DNA from: Dysgonamonadaceae bacterium
GTDB taxonomy: Bacteria > Bacteroidota > Bacteroidia > Bacteroidales > Azobacteroidaceae
DNA length: 15,312 nucleotides
Reading direction: 5' to 3'
Assembly (NCBI GenBank): GCA_031284225.1
Contig: JAITAH010000256.1
Coordinates: forward strand, 1 to 15,312
The translations under genes and the position numbers were made by a program. The notes beneath the pieces were generated by a model, which worked only from the letters and a program-made list of their open reading frames with translations, ran no database searches and had not been told where the DNA came from. Below are positions 1 to 6,312 of the stretch, piece by piece; positions within the stretch are counted from its first letter, which is position 1, and each line of letters opens with the position of its first letter.

Positions 1-2
1 AT

Positions 3-1565
3 TATCTTGATTCCGTCATTACCCTTATCGGATACGGACAGGAAGCCGACGGATATCTCACTACCTGGCGCACGATTGACCCGAAACGTCCGCCTGCCGG
101 ATGGGTCAAGACCAACGGCAACCGATGGAACGACTTGGATATGAGCCATGAACTCTACAACAGCGGTCATCTGTTCGAAGCGGCCTCGGCGCACTATTGG
201 GCTACCGGCAAACGCAATTTCCTCGATGTTGCTCTCAAAAATGCCGACCTGCTGGTAACGGTGTTTAGCGATACGACCAATTACGAAGTACCCGGACATC
301 AGATTGTCGAAACCGGTTTGATAAAACTGTATCAGATTACCGGTAAAAAGGAATACCTGCATCTGGCAAAGAAATTCCTCGACCTGCGCGGCGACGCTTC
401 GCACAGGAAAATTCGCGGCGCATACAGCCAAGACCATTTGCCGGTAACCGAACAGGACGAGGTGGTCGGACATGCCGTCCGAGCCGTCTATATGTATGCC
501 GGAATGACCGATATTGCCGCTCTCTATGGCGACGAGGCTTACCGTAACGCAGTGAACAGACTTTGGGATAACATGACAGGTAAAAAAATGTATATCACCG
601 GCGGACTGGGCGCCCGGCACGCGGGCGAAGCTTTCGGCGATAACTATGAACTGCCCAACCTGACGGCTTACAGCGAAACCTGCGCCGCTATCGGAGGCGT
701 TTACTGGGCGGAGCGCATGTTTCGCCTTACCGGAGAAGCGAAATATTTCGACGTTCTCGAACGTATGCTCTACAACGGCGTCATTTCGGGCATATCGTTC
801 GAAGGCACGGAATTTTTCTATCCCAATCCGCTGGAAGCCGACGGCAAATATGCGTTTAATCACGGCGCCTGCACGCGACAGGCCTGGTTCGACTGTTCTT
901 GCTGTCCAACCAATCTGATACGTTTTATCCCATCCATTCCAAATCTGATTTATGCCGTGCAACGCGATACGGTATATGTCAATCTGTTTATGTCGAACAA
1001 AGCAAACATCCCGCTCGGTAAAAGCAATGTCGCCATCGAACAGCAAACAGAATATCCTTGGAACGGGAAGGTTGTTATTCGTATAGAAACGGAAAAACCG
1101 CTTGCGTTTACTTTAAAAATCCGTATCCCTTCGTGGGTGCAGAACGTTCCCGCGCCTGGCGAATTATATGCTTATTCGGACAATATTGAAATGCAACCCT
1201 CGCACATGCCCAATACCGCCGACGGTTACTACACCCTTACCCGCCAATGGAACACAAGCGACAGCCTTGCGTTGAATTTTCCGATGCAGGTACGGACGGT
1301 CGAAGCTAATGCCCTTGTAAAAGATGATGCAGGAAAATATGCCGTAGAATACGGAACGTTAGTGTATTGTATGGAGGAAACGGACAATCCCGACACATTC
1401 GACAAGCCGGCAAATCCGCAGTCGTTTTCGGTAGAACGGAAAGCCGACTTGCTCGGCGGCATAAATATCATCCGTGAACAGACCGCCGAAGGCGATAGAG
1501 TATTAATTCCCTATTATGCCTGGTCGAATCGCGGCGCAGGAAAAATGAAAGTATGGAAACAGTAA
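3..1565 (+). CDS. GH127-family beta-L-arabinofuranosidase, 5' end cut by window
   Basis: This is a glycoside hydrolase of the GH127 (former DUF1680) type, predicted to release beta-linked L-arabinofuranose from plant glycans. The frame is open from base 3 with no start; the TTG at 135 is internal, because the upstream codons already read the family motif DGYL. About 520 C-terminal residues are present, so the signal peptide and start of the alpha/alpha barrel are missing. Numbering from the TTG at 135, the catalytic set is visible: Glu165 in GEAFG, Glu181 and Cys183 in SETCA, and Cys256/Cys257 in CSCCPTN. The spacing of Glu165, Glu181 and Cys183 (16 and 18 residues) equals that of Glu322, Glu338 and Cys340 in Bifidobacterium HypBA1, whose nucleophile Cys417 sits on a zinc site. 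The C-terminal third is beta-rich. The stop overlaps the next gene by 13 bases, suggesting translational coupling. The related family GH146 is an alternative. Confidence 0.9.
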   Translation, partial: YLDSVITLIGYGQEADGYLTTWRTIDPKRPPAGWVKTNGNRWNDLDMSHELYNSGHLFEAASAHYWATGKRNFLDVALKNADLLVTVFSDTTNYEVPGHQIVETGLIKLYQITGKKEYLHLAKKFLDLRGDASHRKIRGAYSQDHLPVTEQDEVVGHAVRAVYMYAGMTDIAALYGDEAYRNAVNRLWDNMTGKKMYITGGLGARHAGEAFGDNYELPNLTAYSETCAAIGGVYWAERMFRLTGEAKYFDVLERMLYNGVISGISFEGTEFFYPNPLEADGKYAFNHGACTRQAWFDCSCCPTNLIRFIPSIPNLIYAVQRDTVYVNLFMSNKANIPLGKSNVAIEQQTEYPWNGKVVIRIETEKPLAFTLKIRIPSWVQNVPAPGELYAYSDNIEMQPSHMPNTADGYYTLTRQWNTSDSLALNFPMQVRTVEANALVKDDAGKYAVEYGTLVYCMEETDNPDTFDKPANPQSFSVERKADLLGGINIIREQTAEGDRVLIPYYAWSNRGAGKMKVWKQ

Positions 1566-3544
1566 ACAGAAAGAAAACAATATTCGGCATAATGGCGATC
1601 CTGTTATTCGCCGGATTGGCGACAGTACAGGGAAAAATTCCTTTCCGGACGGATGTTTTCCGCTCGTCCGATGAATATCTTCCGGTTGTTAAAGTGCAAC
1701 AGATTGATAAAGAAGATGTTTTGGCGCTCGTCCGCAGGGTAAACGATTATTGGCAGACGGCTCATCCTAAACACGGAAACGCTTTCTGGCACACCTCCGT
1801 TTATCATACCGGCAATATGGCCGCCTACGAAGTAACCGGCGATGACCGATACCGGGAATATTCCGAGGCATGGGCGGAAAAAAACCAATGGAAAGGCGCC
1901 CAATCGGAGAATAAAAATCAGTGGAAATACAGCTACGGCGAAACCGACGAATATGTCCTGTTCGGCGATTGGCAGGTTTGTTTCCAAACCTACATCGATC
2001 TCTACCGCCTGCAACCCGACGAACGCAAAATTGCCCGCGCACGGGAAGTCATGGAATACCAGATGTCTATGCCGAACAGCGATTTTTGGTGGTGGGCCGA
2101 CGGTTTGTATATGGCGATGCCTGTAATGACTAAATTGTACAAAATAACCGGAAATGAAGTATATTTGCAGAAATTATACGAATATTTTTCATACGCAAAA
2201 CAACTGATGTACGATAATGAAGCAGGATTATTCTATCGCGACGCCAAATATATCTACCCTAAACATCAAACGAACAGCGGGAAGAAAGATTTTTGGGCGC
2301 GCGGCAACGGTTGGGTGTTTGCAGGACTGGCCAAACTGTTGCAGGATTTGCCGGAAAACGACCCCCACCGGGACGAATATATCCAAATCTACCGATCCAT
2401 GGCAAAGGCCTTGAAAATTTCTCAACAGTGGAAAGGATATTATTGGACACGGAGCCTCTTGGACGCCGCTCACGCACCCGGATTTGAAACCAGCGGAACT
2501 GCATTGTTTACTTATGGTTTTTTGTTGGGCATCAACCGGGGATTGTTGGATGAGAGAGAATATAAATCGGTCATATACGACAGTTGGGACTTTTTAAGCC
2601 GTATTGCCGTGCAACCCGACGGAACGGTCGGTTACGTACAGCCCATCGGCGAACGAGCCGACCAGCATAAAAACGTTAATGAACGTTCTACGGCCGATTT
2701 CGGAGTAGGCGCTTTTCTGCTGGCCGCGTCGGAAATGGCGCGTTTGGTCGGAAACGAACCGCAAGACTACCGGTGTGTCTGGAGTGAAGAATTTAATTAC
2801 GAAGGCAAGCCCGATTCGACGATTTGGAGCTACGAACAGGGCTTTGTCCGAAATCACGAATTACAATGGTATCGATCGGAAAATGCAAACGTATCCAACG
2901 GTATTCTTACAATTACAGCCCAAAAAGAACTCATTCCCAATCCCTATTATTCAAAGAATAGTGAAGATTGGCGCAAAAACCGAGAATTTGCCGAATATAC
3001 CTCGGCTTGCATCAAGACGAGAGGCAGTCGGGAGTTTCAGTACGGACGCTTTGAAATCTGTGCGAAAATTCCTGTGGCGTCCGGCGCCTGGCCGGCTATC
3101 TGGACCTTGGGAACATCCATGCCCTGGCCATCCTGCGGCGAAATCGACGTCATGGAATATTATCGGATCGAAGACGTTCCTCACATCCTGGCCAATACCG
3201 CCTGGGGAACGGATCAACCCGGAAAAGCGCAATGGAATACTCAAACGATACCCTTTTCCAGATTGACGGATAGAGACTCCGCTTGGGCCGATAAATTCCA
3301 CATTTGGCGAATGGATTGGGACGAAGAAACTATCCGACTCTATCTGGATGATGAATTATTCAATGAAACGCTGCTGGAAAATACGCAAAACGGATCAATC
3401 GGTAATTATACCTGTCCGTTCCGTCAACCGCATTACCTCTTGTTGAATCTGGCTATTGGCGGCGCCGGCGGAGCGCCCGATGACGCCGCTTTCCCGTTGA
3501 AATACGAAATTGATTATGTAAGAGTTTATCAGATATTTAAATAA
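1553..3544 (+). CDS. GH105 unsaturated uronyl hydrolase fused to GH16 endo-glycanase
   Basis: This is a 663-residue two-enzyme polypeptide. Residues 1-27 form a signal peptide without a lipobox, so a periplasmic location is likely. Residues about 50-400 are a GH88/GH105 alpha/alpha barrel (YteR-like). They show the motif WWADGLYMAMP, with candidate catalytic Asp183, and RGNGW at 250-254. These enzymes remove 4,5-unsaturated uronic acid left by polysaccharide lyases. Residues about 405-663 are a GH16 beta-jellyroll with the signature EIDVME; Glu530 would be the nucleophile and Glu535 the acid/base. GH16 members are endo-acting on beta-1,3/1,4 glucans or galactans, and the specificity here is not readable. 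No stop, second signal peptide or low-complexity linker separates the halves, and each is of normal length. The gene overlaps GH127 by 13 bases, and DUF2264 follows after 8 bases. Having endo and exo activities on one chain is unusual. Confidence 0.93.
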   Translation: METVNRKKTIFGIMAILLFAGLATVQGKIPFRTDVFRSSDEYLPVVKVQQIDKEDVLALVRRVNDYWQTAHPKHGNAFWHTSVYHTGNMAAYEVTGDDRYREYSEAWAEKNQWKGAQSENKNQWKYSYGETDEYVLFGDWQVCFQTYIDLYRLQPDERKIARAREVMEYQMSMPNSDFWWWADGLYMAMPVMTKLYKITGNEVYLQKLYEYFSYAKQLMYDNEAGLFYRDAKYIYPKHQTNSGKKDFWARGNGWVFAGLAKLLQDLPENDPHRDEYIQIYRSMAKALKISQQWKGYYWTRSLLDAAHAPGFETSGTALFTYGFLLGINRGLLDEREYKSVIYDSWDFLSRIAVQPDGTVGYVQPIGERADQHKNVNERSTADFGVGAFLLAASEMARLVGNEPQDYRCVWSEEFNYEGKPDSTIWSYEQGFVRNHELQWYRSENANVSNGILTITAQKELIPNPYYSKNSEDWRKNREFAEYTSACIKTRGSREFQYGRFEICAKIPVASGAWPAIWTLGTSMPWPSCGEIDVMEYYRIEDVPHILANTAWGTDQPGKAQWNTQTIPFSRLTDRDSAWADKFHIWRMDWDEETIRLYLDDELFNETLLENTQNGSIGNYTCPFRQPHYLLLNLAIGGAGGAPDDAAFPLKYEIDYVRVYQIFK

Positions 3545-3552
3545 AAAATAAC

Positions 3553-4776
3553 ATGAACGTATTTAGATTTGTTTTTTTGAGTTACTGCCTGTCTTTGAGT
3601 CTGTCATCTTATGGAAAAACGCAAAACAGCGCCGACCGTCAATATTGGTCGGATCTGGCTTATAAAATAGCCGCCCCGGTACTGAGCAACATGAGCAAAG
3701 GTGAATTATCGAAAAACATGCAAGTAGAAGTAAGTCCGACTTGGGACGGACGCGACCGGCGAGTCTCATACATGGAAGCCTTTGGCCGGCTGATGGATGG
3801 TATTGCGCCGTGGCTCTCGCTTCCCGATGACGATTCGTCCGAAGGAAAACAGCGAAAACAATTGCGCGAATGGGCGTTGAAAAGTTATGCCTACGCCGTC
3901 GATCCCGAAAGTCCCGATTATCTCTTATGGCGCAAAGAAGGGCAACCTTTGGTGGACGCCGCCTATATTGCCAGCAGTTTTCTCCGCGCCCCCCAACAAC
4001 TTTGGGAACCGCTGGACGAGTTGACGAAAAAACGCTACATCGAAGAATTTAAACAGCTTCGCCGGATAGACCCGCCTTATAGCAACTGGTTGCTGTTTTC
4101 GGCTACGGTCGAAACGTTTTTGCTGTCGATCAACGCTCAACCCGATTTGTACCGCATCCACAGCGCCATCCGTAAAATAGAAGAATGGTATGTGGGCGAC
4201 GGCTGGTATTCCGACGGCGAACATTTTGCGTTCGATTATTACAACAGCTACGTGATTCATCCGATGTATGTGCAGGTATTGGAAATACTGGCCGGTAAAA
4301 AACGCTTTTCTGCAGATAAAACGTTAATAATCGCCCGCAAACGGATGCAACGTTTCGGAATGATTCTCGAACGGATGATTTCGCCCGAAGGCACATGCCC
4401 CGTATTCGGGCGTTCGATGACTTACCGCTTGGGCGTTTTTCAACCTTTGTCGCTGTTGGCCTGGAAAGAACAATTGCCTGAGGAACTGCCCGAAGGACAA
4501 ATCCGCTCCGCTCTGACCGCTGTAATGAAACGAATGTTTTCGATAAAAGGAAACTTCAACGAAAAAGGATTCTTACAATTAGGTTTCGCCGGCCATCAAC
4601 CCGGTTTGGCCGACTGGTACACCAACAACGGAAGCCTTTACTTGACGTCGGAAGTGTTCCTGCCCTTGGGATTGCCCGCCGACCATCCTTTCTGGACGTC
4701 GCCTGCCCAAGATTGGACGGCTAAAAAGGCTTGGAACGGAATAGAATTTCCGAAAGATCATGTTTTGAGCGAGTGA
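3553..4776 (+). CDS. Secreted DUF2264 protein, probable GH154 beta-glucuronidase
   Basis: This 407-residue protein belongs to the DUF2264 family, which from memory includes the CAZy family GH154 exo-beta-glucuronidases (founding member from a B. thetaiotaomicron arabinogalactan locus). A hydrophobic N-terminus of about 20 residues is a signal peptide; no lipobox Cys follows, so the protein is likely periplasmic. Family-like segments include SPTWDGRDRRVSYMEAFGR at 61-79, a dense polar/aromatic stretch at 212-237 (WYVGDGWYSDGEHF, then DYYNSYVIHP), PVFGRSMTYR at 283-292 and DWYTNNGSLYL at 354-364. The pattern suits an alpha/alpha toroid with a carboxylate-rich cleft, and Asp216, Asp221 and Glu223 are candidate active-site residues. 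The gene lies 8 bases after the GH105-GH16 gene and 14 bases before the propeller lyase, in an A-rich start context. Membership of DUF2264 is solid; the glucuronidase role is inferred from family and neighbours. Confidence 0.82.
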   Translation: MNVFRFVFLSYCLSLSLSSYGKTQNSADRQYWSDLAYKIAAPVLSNMSKGELSKNMQVEVSPTWDGRDRRVSYMEAFGRLMDGIAPWLSLPDDDSSEGKQRKQLREWALKSYAYAVDPESPDYLLWRKEGQPLVDAAYIASSFLRAPQQLWEPLDELTKKRYIEEFKQLRRIDPPYSNWLLFSATVETFLLSINAQPDLYRIHSAIRKIEEWYVGDGWYSDGEHFAFDYYNSYVIHPMYVQVLEILAGKKRFSADKTLIIARKRMQRFGMILERMISPEGTCPVFGRSMTYRLGVFQPLSLLAWKEQLPEELPEGQIRSALTAVMKRMFSIKGNFNEKGFLQLGFAGHQPGLADWYTNNGSLYLTSEVFLPLGLPADHPFWTSPAQDWTAKKAWNGIEFPKDHVLSE

Positions 4777-4790
4777 AAGGATAATAATCT

Positions 4791-6182
4791 GTGAATGTTA
4801 TGAGATTTTTCTTTTTGTTAATTGGCACATTCATCGTATCGGTTTTCAACAGGTCGGCACAACCGGTTGCGCAAACGCCGCCCATGCGATGTGATCAGTG
4901 GGATTGCTACGGACTAACGGTCAGGGAATACGAAGTGAAGGCCAATGCTAATATGGCCAATGGTTACGCTTCGTGGGCGGGAAATTCCATTAATACGGTT
5001 ATTTTCAGGAAAAATTCGCTGGTATCGCACGGCGATGTACAGTTTATGGCCTATTACGACGTCGATAGCTATCTGTGTTTGGGAAAAAGAAATTTGAATG
5101 AAGAGCAGTGGGAAATCCGCCGAACCCCCTACGCCGGAAATATCCGCGACGCTCACAACTGCATCAGTATTATGACCGACGGCGAAGGCTACCTTCATGT
5201 GGCATGGAATCATCATAATTCCACACTGAATTACACGAAAAGTAAACGTCCCCTGTCGCTGGATTTAGAGGAAAAACAGGGAATGACGGGCGTTTTGGAA
5301 AACCATGTTACGTATCCGGAATTTCATCAAACGCCCGACGGCAACCTGCTTTTTCTATACCGCGAAGGCGGGTCGGGTAGTGGTAACTTGGTGGTAAACC
5401 GTTACAATACAAAAAGTAAACAATGGAAACAACTGCATAATAATCTCATTGATGGAGAAAAACTTCGCAATGCGTATTGGCAGGCTTGTATAGATAAAAA
5501 AGGCGTAGTTCATCTCTCGTGGGTATGGCGCGAAACGCCCGATGTAGCCACTAATCATGATATGTGTTACGCTCGTTCTTGCGACAATGGCGAAACATGG
5601 GAAAGTTCAGAGGGAGAAAAATATCAATTACCCATCGCTGCGGCAACTGCTGAATATGCCTGTAAAATTCCGCAAAACAGCGAATTGATCAATCAAACAT
5701 CTATGACGACGGACGATAAGGGAAATCCCTGCATCGCCACTTATTATTGCCTGCCCGATTCGAAAATTCCTCAATATCATCTTATTTACCGGAATCAAAG
5801 CCAACAATGGAAAGATGTTGCATTGGATTTTCGAAAAACCGCTTTTTCACTGCGTGGGACGGGAACCAAAAAAATACCCATAGCCCGTCCGCAAGTTTTT
5901 TATAATGAGAGAACAAAGCAGTGGCTACTCGTTTTCCGCGACGAGGAACGTGGAAACAAAGTTTCTTTAGCTATTTGTGGAGATTTAATAGAAAATCAAT
6001 GGCGGATAAATGACATAACTTCGTATTCGGTTGGCGATTGGGAACCAACTTACGATACGGAATTGTGGAAAGAAAAAAATAAATTGCATTTGTTTGTTCA
6101 AAAGGTACAACAAGGGGACGGCGAACAAAATTCGGAGTTGGAAGCGCAACCCATATCCATTGCCGAAATTGCAAATAGATAA
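4791..6182 (+). CDS. BNR_4 seven-bladed propeller lyase (PL24/PL25/PL42, GH145-related)
   Basis: This 463-residue exported protein has BNR/sialidase-type propeller repeats of the BNR_4 family, which unites ulvan lyases (PL24, PL25), rhamnose-glucuronate lyases (PL42) and GH145. A signal peptide covers about residues 4-24. Numbering from the GTG at 4791, the lyase residues appear intact: His122 in DAHN, His142 in NHHN, Tyr175 in TYPEF and Arg191 in YREGGSG. The spacings (His-His 20, Tyr-Arg 16) equal those I recall for PL25 ulvan lyase (His123/His143, Tyr188/Arg204). A family GDWEPTYD segment lies at 415-422. This favours eliminative cleavage next to glucuronic acid, giving an unsaturated uronyl end that the GH105 enzyme two genes upstream could remove. 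ATG at 4800 is an equally good start, since it keeps the signal peptide and follows an AAGG. The substrate (ulvan versus rhamnose-capped arabinogalactan) cannot be read directly. Confidence 0.87.
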   Translation: MNVMRFFFLLIGTFIVSVFNRSAQPVAQTPPMRCDQWDCYGLTVREYEVKANANMANGYASWAGNSINTVIFRKNSLVSHGDVQFMAYYDVDSYLCLGKRNLNEEQWEIRRTPYAGNIRDAHNCISIMTDGEGYLHVAWNHHNSTLNYTKSKRPLSLDLEEKQGMTGVLENHVTYPEFHQTPDGNLLFLYREGGSGSGNLVVNRYNTKSKQWKQLHNNLIDGEKLRNAYWQACIDKKGVVHLSWVWRETPDVATNHDMCYARSCDNGETWESSEGEKYQLPIAAATAEYACKIPQNSELINQTSMTTDDKGNPCIATYYCLPDSKIPQYHLIYRNQSQQWKDVALDFRKTAFSLRGTGTKKIPIARPQVFYNERTKQWLLVFRDEERGNKVSLAICGDLIENQWRINDITSYSVGDWEPTYDTELWKEKNKLHLFVQKVQQGDGEQNSELEAQPISIAEIANR

Positions 6183-6230
6183 ATGTCAATGGGTTAAGAA
6201 TAAAACATTTTTCCACATTTTCCTGCCCGC

Positions 6231-6269
6231 ATTGCGGACACAATCGTTCTGCAACGAAATGTCCGCAAT
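6231..6269. terminator. Hairpin between convergent PUL and ppdK, possible terminator
   Basis: A perfect 10-base inverted repeat (ATTGCGGACA at 6231-6240, TGTCCGCAAT at 6260-6269) has a 19-base loop that contains a smaller CGTT/AACG stem. It lies in the 130-base gap between two convergent stop codons, where a shared terminator is expected. Neither side has a clean T-run, so its strength as an intrinsic terminator is doubtful. Confidence 0.4.
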
Positions 6270-6312
6270 TCTGGCGTCGTTTATTGTTTCTGATTTTATT
6301 CCGGCTCAAGAA

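Noticed and set aside
135..137. TTG as start of the GH127 gene.
   Set aside because: The frame is open upstream to base 3 and encodes GH127-like sequence including DGYL, so the true start is outside the window.
2775..3266. 163-residue open frame overlapping the GH16 half.
   Set aside because: It is in a different frame from the GH16 domain, which carries the intact EIDVME signature; the overlapping translation has no family features.
4791..6182. Calling the propeller protein an ulvan lyase outright.
   Set aside because: The catalytic residues are shared by PL24, PL25 and PL42, and the neighbours (GH127, GH16, DUF2264) fit arabinogalactan better; no sulfatase or other ulvan gene is in the window.
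6224..6269. Zinc-ribbon-like codons on both strands (CPHCGH...KCP on plus, CPQCG on minus) suggesting a lost transposase or small zinc protein.
   Set aside because: The two motifs are mirror images produced by the inverted repeat at 6231-6269, the plus-strand frame has no start codon nearby, and no flanking transposase sequence or terminal repeats exist.
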